DNA of 25,642 nt from RGIG4140 sp045638265. GTDB taxonomy: Bacteria > Pseudomonadota > Alphaproteobacteria > CAAHEQ01 > UBA3637. This document shows, piece after piece, positions 1 to 6,882 of this stretch (position 1 is the first letter of the stretch; each line of letters starts with the position of its first letter). Made by a program: the position numbers and the translations under genes. The stretch spans positions 1 to 25,642 of the forward strand of contig JAZUBA010000026.1 in the NCBI GenBank assembly GCA_045638265.1. Reading direction: 5' to 3'. Under the pieces are notes generated by a model, which worked only from the letters and a program-made list of their open reading frames with translations, did not search any database and was not told where the DNA came from.

Positions 1-150
1 AATCGTTGCATATTAACCTCCCTTTATTTGCAACACTTTTTTTCAATTTATGCCATTTTTTTTAATTTATGTTAGTTGGCAGATTTGCAAGGCTTGGCTT
101 AAAATGGCTTAATTCTCCCTATACCCCCGAAATCGTTGCAAATAAAGGGA
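1..150. repeat. Leader with 16-bp inverted repeat and 10-bp direct repeat
   Basis: A perfect 16-bp inverted repeat lies at 19-34 and 135-150 (tccctttatttgcaac and its reverse complement), with arms about 100 bp apart. The 10-mer aatcgttgca occurs at 1-10 and again at 131-140, overlapping the right arm. The right arm ends five bases before a candidate -35 box of the downstream gene. The stretch between the arms is AT-rich and shows no gene. This could be an operator pair bound by a looping regulator, or a dispersed intergenic repeat. The left copy touches the window edge and may continue upstream. Confidence 0.6.
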
Positions 151-154
151 CGTT

Positions 155-183
155 TTGTTACAATCATTTTATTCATATATTTA
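155..183 (+). promoter_or_regulatory. Candidate promoter of the Cys-rich pilin-like gene
   Basis: TTGTTA (155-160) and TATTTA (178-183) are separated by 17 bp, placing transcription start near 190, only a few bases before the ATG at 198. The -10 box is a weak match. A purine-rich GGGGG at 187-191 is the only ribosome-binding-site candidate. The call is tentative. Confidence 0.35.
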
Positions 184-197
184 ACTGGGGGTAATAA

Positions 198-3020
198 ATG
201 AAAAAATCTTTCAAAATAAACGAGTTAGGTCGCTCAATGGTTGAAATCTTGGGCGTTTTGGCCGTTATCGGGGTGTTGTTATTCGGCGGTATTCAAGGAT
301 ACAAGTATGCGATGGATAAGCATCGGGCAAATGATATTGTTCATTCTGTCAATATGCGTGCCACAGATATATGGCATTTATATCAAGACGGTGAAAAAGA
401 ATTACCCGATTCACCTGAGGCTGATGCCTTTCCTGAATACGGAGAAATGACGCAAACGGGGTTTGAAATTCTGGTAACCTCTCATCCCCCTGTTGCATTT
501 AGAACTTGGGTAAATGATGTACCCAGTGCTGTTTGTCAGAAAGTCTTACAGGAAAATTTAAATGATGCTATTCAAGGCTTAAAGTTTGTACAAGTTGATA
601 ATGGTGGTGGATTAACTCGATATACAGGAGATACCATTATTTGTGGTGAAAGTGGCACTATGAACCAAATGGTCTTTACTTCCTTTTTAGATGAGGATGG
701 CGGAGCTGTGTCAGGAATAACAGATCCAAACAATCCAAATAGTCCATTGCAACATTGTGTCGATGAAAAAGATTGTCCACAAGAATGTGGTGGTGCGATA
801 TGCGAGCAAGGTACAATGACATGTCGTGATGGTTGTACCGGAACGGATAAACCAGTTTGTATGCGTGAAAGTGGAACATGTGTTGAATGTCAAACAAATG
901 ACGATTGTGCTTACAAAGGACGTGGATGGATATGTAATGAAACCAATTATACATGTACACAATTACAAAAAACATGTCCTGTTGGGACGTTTCGTACTCA
1001 AAATGGTGCATGTATCAGTTGTGACGATGGAAGCAATTTTATTGTCTTAAAAGACGGTCAACCATTTCCTGATACGAGTGATGAAGTAGATGGTTATACA
1101 ATGTGTTCTGAATGTGAAGCAAGTGGCACAAAACGTTGGCAAGGTGAACTGATAGATGATTCAAGTAAGGGATATTGTTCATTTATGTGTACAGCAGGAT
1201 ATTCATATCAGTCATTGAAAGAAGGGTGTATTCCATGTTCAGATATGACCCCTAAATTTATCGCAAAAGATGAAGTATCAAAAAGACAATGTTTATCTTG
1301 TCCTAATCATGCATGGTATAGTGAGTATTGGTTTGATTACTATAATAAAGCCGTTCTTTGTCAGCAAGAAGTAGTTTGTGGAGAAGATGAGTTTATAACA
1401 ACTGTTCGAGCATCACACTATACTTGTGCAAAATGCAATTCTTCACGCAACGCAAATGTTGGAATTGGACATTATACAGCGGGATATTCAGATAGTAATT
1501 TTTATCAGCTTCGCATTGATAAATGCAACAATTGTCCAGAAAGAGATAATGCCGGAAATTATTCTGCTCGTTGGCATGTCGGGAATAAAAACAGTGGTTC
1601 GTGCGCACCTAAGTGCGAGCAACCTGTTCAAGGTAGTGAAGCTGATGTAATTTGTCAGACAAATCCTTTCAGTGAAAAATGCAAAAGAAAATGGCAAAAT
1701 GCATCAGGAGCTTGTTTTGATTGTAATGAAATAACAACATCTAATAACATTAAATATGGTACAACAGGTGCTGCGGCGACAGATGCCGAATTAGCAAGAC
1801 TTTGTGTTGCATGTGGACGAAAGGTAGATGGCAATTACTGTGTTTTGCCACAGACAAAAGATATGTGTGGTAGCGGCAAATTTTTGGGTAAAGATGGAAC
1901 TTGTTATTCATGTAATCACGCAACGCATATTGAAATAGAATCTGATGATGTTTCCGGTTGTTTAAGTAATTGTAAAAAAAGTTCAACAACGGCAACTGAT
2001 TATGTTTTAGATGGAACCATTGATACGCGGCGTGTTTATACCATGAACAATTTAAACTACTGTGCTCCTCAATGTTCGAGTAATCAAATCAATCAAAATG
2101 ATGGAAAATGTGTATCTTGCGGAGATGATAAATCTTTGAATGCTATTACGCCTGCTGTTTTAGATGATTGTAAAAATTGCCAATATAGAGTAATTTTTGG
2201 TAATGTTTGTTCACCTAAAACATGCCCGACATCATATTATAAAAATTATGCCGGAAATTGTCTTTCGTGTTCAGAACAAAATCCTGAACAAGCAACCTTT
2301 ACTAATTTTTTAACATTAGGAGATGTTGCTTCTTGTAATGCTTGTGGAAATAGAATGGCTATTAAACGGTATAGTACAGATTCGGGATTTTGGTGTACCT
2401 ATGTTAATCCGGGACACATCGGAATTTGTAATAGTATAGGGAATACAACTCTTCCAGATGAAATGAAAGAGGCAATTATTGAAGCTGCACAACCGTATAT
2501 CAGTTCAAATTCTCAACATGACGGAGAAAAATTTAGAGATCATTATGGATATTGTCGTTCTTGTTCTGATGATAAGGATTATAATTCAGATAAAGAGCAA
2601 TGTTTATCTTGTAAAAACAGAAGATGGAGCAATAATACATGTATGAAAGGTCTTTGTGAAGAAAAATTGCAATTTTTGTCAGATTCAGTATGTTTGTCAT
2701 GCAGTAATGTAAATAAACCGATTAATCCTCGTACAGAAAATTTATGTTCTTCATGTGAAAATCGTCGTCAAATGGAAATTGGAACGCCTGATACAACATT
2801 GTTAGGGCTTTGTGTAGAAGAATGTGCTGGTGCACAATGGCAAGATATTAACGGTAATTGTTTGTTTTGTCCTGAAGGCGGAGATAGAGAAATAGGCACG
2901 GATACGGAATCGCGTCGTTTATGTAATGAATGTGAAGGTTTACGTCAGGAACAAGCTATATATAATGCAGATAAAACGCAGATTATAGGCTATAAGTGTG
3001 TTTTAAAAGAAACAAACTAA
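198..3020 (+). CDS. Pilin-like N-terminus fused to a giant Cys-rich ectodomain
   Basis: This 940-residue protein begins with a class III signal. A short basic leader ends in NELG, followed by RSMVEILGVLAVIGVLLFGG, with Glu at +5 after the presumed prepilin-peptidase cleavage at Gly11 and an uninterrupted hydrophobic helix. Residues to about 110 look like a minor-pilin stalk. From there to the end I count about 76 cysteines, mostly as C-x-x-C pairs in degenerate modules of roughly 60-90 residues (pattern G-x-C-x-[SA]-C ... C-x-x-C-x-x-R). The general look recalls furin-like or TNFR-like disulfide-rich repeats. By the signal it should be inserted in the inner membrane and exposed in the periplasm or at the surface, as a pseudopilin or adhesin. 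No pilus or type II secretion genes are adjacent. It is a monocistronic unit ended by the hairpin at 3046. The pilin-like start is clear; the function of the Cys-rich part is unknown. Confidence 0.8.
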   Translation: MKKSFKINELGRSMVEILGVLAVIGVLLFGGIQGYKYAMDKHRANDIVHSVNMRATDIWHLYQDGEKELPDSPEADAFPEYGEMTQTGFEILVTSHPPVAFRTWVNDVPSAVCQKVLQENLNDAIQGLKFVQVDNGGGLTRYTGDTIICGESGTMNQMVFTSFLDEDGGAVSGITDPNNPNSPLQHCVDEKDCPQECGGAICEQGTMTCRDGCTGTDKPVCMRESGTCVECQTNDDCAYKGRGWICNETNYTCTQLQKTCPVGTFRTQNGACISCDDGSNFIVLKDGQPFPDTSDEVDGYTMCSECEASGTKRWQGELIDDSSKGYCSFMCTAGYSYQSLKEGCIPCSDMTPKFIAKDEVSKRQCLSCPNHAWYSEYWFDYYNKAVLCQQEVVCGEDEFITTVRASHYTCAKCNSSRNANVGIGHYTAGYSDSNFYQLRIDKCNNCPERDNAGNYSARWHVGNKNSGSCAPKCEQPVQGSEADVICQTNPFSEKCKRKWQNASGACFDCNEITTSNNIKYGTTGAAATDAELARLCVACGRKVDGNYCVLPQTKDMCGSGKFLGKDGTCYSCNHATHIEIESDDVSGCLSNCKKSSTTATDYVLDGTIDTRRVYTMNNLNYCAPQCSSNQINQNDGKCVSCGDDKSLNAITPAVLDDCKNCQYRVIFGNVCSPKTCPTSYYKNYAGNCLSCSEQNPEQATFTNFLTLGDVASCNACGNRMAIKRYSTDSGFWCTYVNPGHIGICNSIGNTTLPDEMKEAIIEAAQPYISSNSQHDGEKFRDHYGYCRSCSDDKDYNSDKEQCLSCKNRRWSNNTCMKGLCEEKLQFLSDSVCLSCSNVNKPINPRTENLCSSCENRRQMEIGTPDTTLLGLCVEECAGAQWQDINGNCLFCPEGGDREIGTDTESRRLCNECEGLRQEQAIYNADKTQIIGYKCVLKETN

Positions 3021-3045
3021 AATAGCGATTGGTTTATTTTTAAAC

Positions 3046-3071
3046 GGCAGACAAAAATCTGCCATTTTTTT
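3046..3071 (+). terminator. Intrinsic terminator after the pilin-like gene
   Basis: A six-base-pair stem ggcaga/tctgcc (3046-3051 with 3058-3063) around a caaaaa loop is followed by an A and then a run of seven T. It lies between two convergent stop codons (3020 on plus, 3086 on minus). The minus side has only a poor T tract, so it should work mainly for the plus-strand gene. Confidence 0.75.
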
Positions 3072-3085
3072 GTTATATATCTTTT

Positions 3086-4675
3086 CTATTCCTTGACTTT
3101 TAAGAAAGATAAAACGCCGGCGTTGTCTTCTTGTGCTTTGTTTAAATGCCATGCATTTCGTGCTAAAAAGACTGCATCACCATCATGGTCTGTTGCCATG
3201 GTAATAGCATTCATATCCATAAATTTCTTAACTTTATCAGATTCACCAACGACCCAACGAGCAGTATAATATGTTGTTGGTTCAAAAATAACAGGAACGT
3301 CAAATTCAGTTCTGATACGGTCTGCCAATACTTCAAATTGCAATGCACCAACAACACCGACAATCCATTCAAATCCGTGAATAGGTTTGAAAATGCTGGC
3401 TCCGCCTTCTTCGGCTATTTGATCTAATGCTTTGGCTAAATGCTTTGCTTTTAATGGGTCTTTCGGACGGACTTTTTTCAACAATTCCGGTGCAAATGAG
3501 GGTATTCCTTTAAATTGTAATGTTTCACCCTCCGTAAATGTATCACCGATACGCATACCACCATGGTTTGGTAATCCGATAATATCACCGGCATAAGCAT
3601 CTTCGGCTAATTCACGGTCTTGTGCTAAAAACATAACCGGATTGTGTAAAATCATCTGTTTTTGTGAACGAGAATGTAACAGTTTCATTCCTCGTTTAAA
3701 ATGTCCCGAACAAATGCGCATAAAAGCGATTCTATCCCGATGTTTTGGATCCATATTTGCTTGAATTTTAAAAACAAAACCGGTAACTTTTTCTTCTGTC
3801 GGTTCTACGGTGCGTGTCGGTGTTACTTGTGCTTTTGGGGCAGGGGCAAAGGCAACCAGTGCATCTAATAATTCCCGTACACCAAAATTATGCACAGCTG
3901 AACCGAAAAAGACCGGAGTTAAAGAGCCTTCTAAATAGGCTTCCCGATTAAATTCAGGACATAAAGCTCTGACCATTTCAACATTTTCTCGTAATTGTGC
4001 TGTTTGGTCAGCTGGTAATAAAGAATCTAACTGTGTGTCTTCAATACCGTTAACAACGGCTCCGATTGTCGGTAAAGCTCCTTTTTCTGTGCCTTTTTCA
4101 AATAGATTTAAACGATCGTTTAACAAGTCAAAACATCCTTTAAAGTCACGTCCCATTCCAATCGGCCATACGGCTGGTGTTACATCAAGAGCCAAAGTTT
4201 GTTCAATTTCTTCTAAAAGAGCAAATGGGTCTTGTCCGTCACGGTCAAGTTTGTTTATAAACGTAATAATGGGAATGTCCCGTAAACGACAGACTTCAAA
4301 CAATTTTTTTGTTTGTTCTTCTATCCCTTTAGCGCAGTCAATAACCATTACAGCTGAATCAACCGCCGTTAAAACACGGTAAGTATCTTCCGAGAAATCT
4401 TCGTGTCCGGGGGTGTCTAATAAATTAAAAGAACATCCACCGTATTCAAAACTCATAACGGAAGAGGCAACAGAAATACCGCGTTCTTGTTCTACCTTCA
4501 TCCAGTCGGAATGTGCCCGACGATTTTCTCCCCGAGCTTTAACAGCACCGGCCTGATTGATAGCACCGCCGAATAAAAGCAACTTTTCCGTTAAAGTTGT
4601 TTTACCGGCATCAGGGTGTGAAATAATAGCAAATGTCCGTCTTTTAGAAACGGTTTGTTCCAATGTTTGTGTCAT
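3086..4675 (-). CDS. prfC: Peptide chain release factor 3 (RF3)
   Basis: RF3 is a translational GTPase that recycles RF1 and RF2 from the ribosome after peptide release. The protein aligns along its length with E. coli PrfC from memory. The P-loop is in AIISHPDAGKTTLTEKLLLFG, switch II in LLDTPGHEDFSEDTYR, the NKLD base-recognition motif in TFINKLDRD, and the RF3 signature GFVFKIQANMDPKHRDR lies mid-protein. I start it at the ATG at 4675, which follows a GAGGA ribosome site by five bases and gives 529 residues, the same as E. coli. A TTG four codons upstream lies within that ribosome site and is unlikely. The gene has its own strong promoter (4706-4734). It could also receive readthrough from the small-protein genes upstream, since no terminator is visible between them. 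Confidence 0.97.
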   Translation of the reverse strand: MTQTLEQTVSKRRTFAIISHPDAGKTTLTEKLLLFGGAINQAGAVKARGENRRAHSDWMKVEQERGISVASSVMSFEYGGCSFNLLDTPGHEDFSEDTYRVLTAVDSAVMVIDCAKGIEEQTKKLFEVCRLRDIPIITFINKLDRDGQDPFALLEEIEQTLALDVTPAVWPIGMGRDFKGCFDLLNDRLNLFEKGTEKGALPTIGAVVNGIEDTQLDSLLPADQTAQLRENVEMVRALCPEFNREAYLEGSLTPVFFGSAVHNFGVRELLDALVAFAPAPKAQVTPTRTVEPTEEKVTGFVFKIQANMDPKHRDRIAFMRICSGHFKRGMKLLHSRSQKQMILHNPVMFLAQDRELAEDAYAGDIIGLPNHGGMRIGDTFTEGETLQFKGIPSFAPELLKKVRPKDPLKAKHLAKALDQIAEEGGASIFKPIHGFEWIVGVVGALQFEVLADRIRTEFDVPVIFEPTTYYTARWVVGESDKVKKFMDMNAITMATDHDGDAVFLARNAWHLNKAQEDNAGVLSFLKVKE

Positions 4676-4705
4676 GTATATCCTCAAAATTGTTAAAAGT
4701 GGTTT

Positions 4706-4734
4706 ATTATAATCTAAAATATAATAAAAATCAA
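4706..4734 (-). promoter_or_regulatory. Sigma-70 promoter of prfC
   Basis: Reading the minus strand, TTGATT (4734-4729) and a perfect TATAAT (4711-4706) are spaced by 17 bp. The predicted start near 4699 gives a leader of about 24 nt containing the GAGGA ribosome site. Confidence 0.75.
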
Positions 4735-4786
4735 GTAAATAATGTTGAATTGAAATATGGTTAAAAAGTATCGGTTCGTGTTGATT

Positions 4787-5254
4787 TTATTTTAATAATC
4801 GTATGATTGCTGAATGAAAAGGTGTTTCAATATTGAAATGGGTTATGAGTACAAAAAAAGTTAAAATTAGAAAAAGTAATAACGATATTCCACGAATAAA
4901 CCGGGAGAAATCAAAAAAACGCACAGAAAAATGTTTGGGGGAATCTTTTTTTAATAAACACCCCCATGCTTCTTCTCGTTTAATACGAGTAATGCGTCTT
5001 TCTTGTTCTTCTTTCGGTGTCAATTCGTATGGATTTTTTTGATAATAATCTTTTTCTCGTGCTTTTTGTATTTGGTTTGTTATTTTCATTTGAAGATTTG
5101 CAATATCTAAAATACTAACCGTTTTTTGATTATGTATATTTTGTTTTTTAGTGGTTTGAACCACACCATCATCTGTTTTAAAATTTTTGTTGTAGGTAGA
5201 TGAGGTGGTGTATTTTTTTTGTTTCTTTTCGTTCCAATTCACAAATGGTTTCAT
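4787..5254 (-). CDS. Small C-tail membrane protein, paralogue 3 of cluster
   Basis: This is a 155-residue protein with no family I recognise. The first 11 residues, MKPFVNWNEKK, nearly duplicate the start of the gene at 5846-6289. The segment ILDIANLQMKITNQIQKARE corresponds to a DIM-x-R-Q...IQK motif in both neighbours. Residues 1-110 are charged and mostly helical; a single hydrophobic segment lies near residues 117-138 (GISLLLFLILTFFVLI) before a short tail. This suggests a cytoplasmic, helix-rich body anchored by a C-terminal membrane helix. It is third in a likely operon, 70 bp after the previous stop. The upstream ribosome site is weak. Function unknown. Confidence 0.75.
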   Translation of the reverse strand: MKPFVNWNEKKQKKYTTSSTYNKNFKTDDGVVQTTKKQNIHNQKTVSILDIANLQMKITNQIQKAREKDYYQKNPYELTPKEEQERRITRIKREEAWGCLLKKDSPKHFSVRFFDFSRFIRGISLLLFLILTFFVLITHFNIETPFHSAIIRLLK

Positions 5255-5324
5255 TGTTTTACCGATATCTTGTTTTGTTTGTTCTTGAATTTTGAGTTTC
5301 TCTAATTAATGTAAAGGTATCTCT

Positions 5325-5834
5325 TCAAAATTTACCAAAAATTTTGCCGAAAATGAAGGCTGTAAAGCTAAAAAACAATATTAATATAACTGCAATGGAT
5401 AAATTGAAAAGTATATGGATAACTTTTTTTATTTTTTTGATACATTGCTCTTTTTTTATATTAAAAATCAGTTTTTTCTTTTCTTCGGGAGTTAAACTCA
5501 ACCAATACATTTTCTTTTTGCGTGTTATTTCTCGATTGCGTGCTTGTTTTTCTTCTTTTCTTTTGATTTTTTCTTTATGTTCTTCTTCTATTTCCTGAAT
5601 TTGACGTTTTTGACGTGTGGCCATTTCTTGGTCAATTTGACTATCTTTTAATTTTTTTTGTTTAATATATTCTTCTAATGCAACAGATTCAGTTTCCTGA
5701 ATTTCCGGACGTTCTAGTTTTTGAATTTGATTACGTCTTTCCATAACATCCATAATTAATGCTTGTTTTTCAAAAGTACGATTCATTTCTTCTTCAAAAA
5801 TATCTGTTTCGTCATGTTGATTATATGTTGACAT
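5325..5834 (-). CDS. Small coiled-coil C-tail membrane protein, paralogue 2
   Basis: The 169 residues are dominated by Lys, Glu, Gln and Arg, with predicted coiled coil over about residues 15-115. A membrane segment lies at about 145-164 (FNLSIAVILILFFSFTAFIF) and a basic tail follows. It shares the block EKQALIMDVMERRNQIQKLE with EKQNQIFDIMTRQAKVQKMK of the gene at 5846-6289, so it is a diverged paralogue even though its first residues differ. AGAGGAA six bases before the ATG is a good ribosome site. It lies only 11 bp after the preceding stop, so it is co-transcribed. By topology it may be a membrane-tethered scaffold, but nothing shows a partner. Confidence 0.78.
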   Translation of the reverse strand: MSTYNQHDETDIFEEEMNRTFEKQALIMDVMERRNQIQKLERPEIQETESVALEEYIKQKKLKDSQIDQEMATRQKRQIQEIEEEHKEKIKRKEEKQARNREITRKKKMYWLSLTPEEKKKLIFNIKKEQCIKKIKKVIHILFNLSIAVILILFFSFTAFIFGKIFGKF

Positions 5835-5845
5835 AATATATTCCT

Positions 5846-6289
5846 CTATTTAAAAACTGAAATAATTAGTAAAATAATAATGAGCAAGATAAGAATAAAT
5901 GCCGTTACCCATAAATACTCAACAAATTTATGCAGATTGAGAGGTTTATTAATGTTTTGAAGCGCCCTTTTCGGATGTTGCCATTGGTTAGTAGGTTTGT
6001 TGTATATACTATTTGTAAAATTTTCCCATTCATATGTTTTTTCTGTTTCCGGTATGTAGTCATTTAATCCTTTATTTTTGCGAATGGTGAATTTGGTTTT
6101 GCTAACTATCCAACGTCTGGGACGTTTCATTTTTTGAACTTTTGCCTGACGTGTCATAATGTCAAAAATTTGATTTTGTTTTTCTGTGAGTTGAGCCATA
6201 AAATCGTCCATCTCAAAATCTTTATTATGAGTAGATTCGGCGTTGGATTTTCTTGTTTTCTTTTCGTTCCAATTGACAAATGATTTCAT
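5846..6289 (-). CDS. Small C-tail membrane protein, paralogue 1 of cluster
   Basis: This 147-residue protein starts MKSFVNWNEKK, matching the gene at 4787-5254. It carries the shared EKQ...DIM-x-RQ...QK motif at about residues 36-55. A basic, proline- and tryptophan-containing middle leads to one strongly hydrophobic C-terminal helix (AFILILLIIILLIISVF). No enzyme motif is visible. AAGGGAA upstream of the ATG is a good ribosome site, and a near-consensus promoter lies just beyond it, making this the first gene of the three-gene unit. It diverges from the glycan genes. Its function is unknown and I recognise no family. Confidence 0.78.
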   Translation of the reverse strand: MKSFVNWNEKKTRKSNAESTHNKDFEMDDFMAQLTEKQNQIFDIMTRQAKVQKMKRPRRWIVSKTKFTIRKNKGLNDYIPETEKTYEWENFTNSIYNKPTNQWQHPKRALQNINKPLNLHKFVEYLWVTAFILILLIIILLIISVFK

Positions 6290-6309
6290 TTTTAATTCCC
6301 TTCTGTAAC

Positions 6310-6338
6310 AGTATACATAACTATTTATGTGAAGTCAA
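6310..6338 (-). promoter_or_regulatory. Promoter of the small-protein cluster
   Basis: On the minus strand, TTGACT (6338-6333) and TATACT (6315-6310) have a 17-bp spacer. The predicted start near 6303 gives a leader of about 14 nt. It is back to back with the plus-strand promoter at 6358, with only about 20 bp between the two -35 boxes. Confidence 0.75.
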
Positions 6339-6357
6339 TTTAAAGGTTAAAAAAACA

Positions 6358-6386
6358 TTGACTTTAATAAAAAATTTATATAAAAT
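6358..6386 (+). promoter_or_regulatory. Promoter of the glycan operon
   Basis: TTGACT (6358-6363), a 17-bp AT spacer and TAAAAT (6381-6386) predict a start near 6393. An AAGGAG ribosome site at 6411-6416 precedes the ATG at 6427. The two divergent -35 boxes form an inverted AAGTCAAT/ATTGACTT pair, so one regulator bound between them could act on both units. Confidence 0.7.
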
Positions 6387-6426
6387 AAAAAAATTAAAAA
6401 ATAAATTAATAAGGAGCTTTATTGTT

Positions 6427-6882
6427 ATGTTGGTACTTAAAATAGCACGCGTATTGCGTATTATTGATAAAGAAAGATATAAAAGAAAAAAAGAAATTTT
6501 GCTTATTCAAAATTCGCCGTTGTTTAATGCAAAATGGTATAGCAAACAAAATCCAAAATGTCAGTATAAAAAAAAGAATTTGGCAAAACATTATTTAAAT
6601 TACGGTTGGAAAGAAGGCTTGAATCCTAGTAAGTTTTTTGATGGTAATACTTATTTGAAAAATAATCCGGATGTCAAAAAAACAAATGTGTGTCCGTTGT
6701 TACATTATATTGAAAGAGGAAAAAAAGAGGGGCGTTCTTTTCAGGGATTGAACGGAAAAGTTTTTAAAGATAAATCTGTAACAGGCCGTATTAAACGTGC
6801 ATTAACAAAGCCCATGCGTGTTCAAGAGGAATATTATCAAATTAAACAAGAAATAAAAAAAATTAAAGGAGCATTATTGTGA
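6427..6882 (+). CDS. Glycosyltransferase-associated repeat protein
   Basis: This is a 151-residue protein. Its centre has two copies of a motif known from the flanks of alphaproteobacterial glycosyltransferases (S-x-LFD-x-x-WY...NPD...HY-x-x-G-x-x-EGRNPS). Here they read SPLFNAKWYSKQNPK with HYLNYGWKEGLNPSKFF, and FFDGNTYLKNNPDVKK with LLHYIERGKKEGRSF. No catalytic domain is visible, so it is probably an accessory or protein-interaction module for the large transferase that follows. I place the start at the ATG at 6427, ten bases after AAGGAG. An upstream ATG at 6280 would overlap the divergent gene and lie before the promoter. Its stop overlaps the next gene's GTG (GTGA at 6879-6882), implying translational coupling. 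Confidence 0.75.
   Translation: MLVLKIARVLRIIDKERYKRKKEILLIQNSPLFNAKWYSKQNPKCQYKKKNLAKHYLNYGWKEGLNPSKFFDGNTYLKNNPDVKKTNVCPLLHYIERGKKEGRSFQGLNGKVFKDKSVTGRIKRALTKPMRVQEEYYQIKQEIKKIKGALL

Noticed and set aside
676..1011. Minus-strand frame of 111 residues inside the pilin-like gene
   Set aside because: Its odd His/Tyr/Phe/Leu composition is the complement of Cys-rich coding sequence; the plus-strand frame is continuous and has a clear signal.
4675..4687. TTG start four codons upstream for prfC
   Set aside because: The TTG lies within the GAGGA ribosome site of the ATG at 4675, and the ATG gives the usual 529-residue length.
6280..6426. Longer start for the 151-residue glycan-accessory gene
   Set aside because: The extension overlaps the divergent gene's start and both promoters; the ATG at 6427 has an AAGGAG site.
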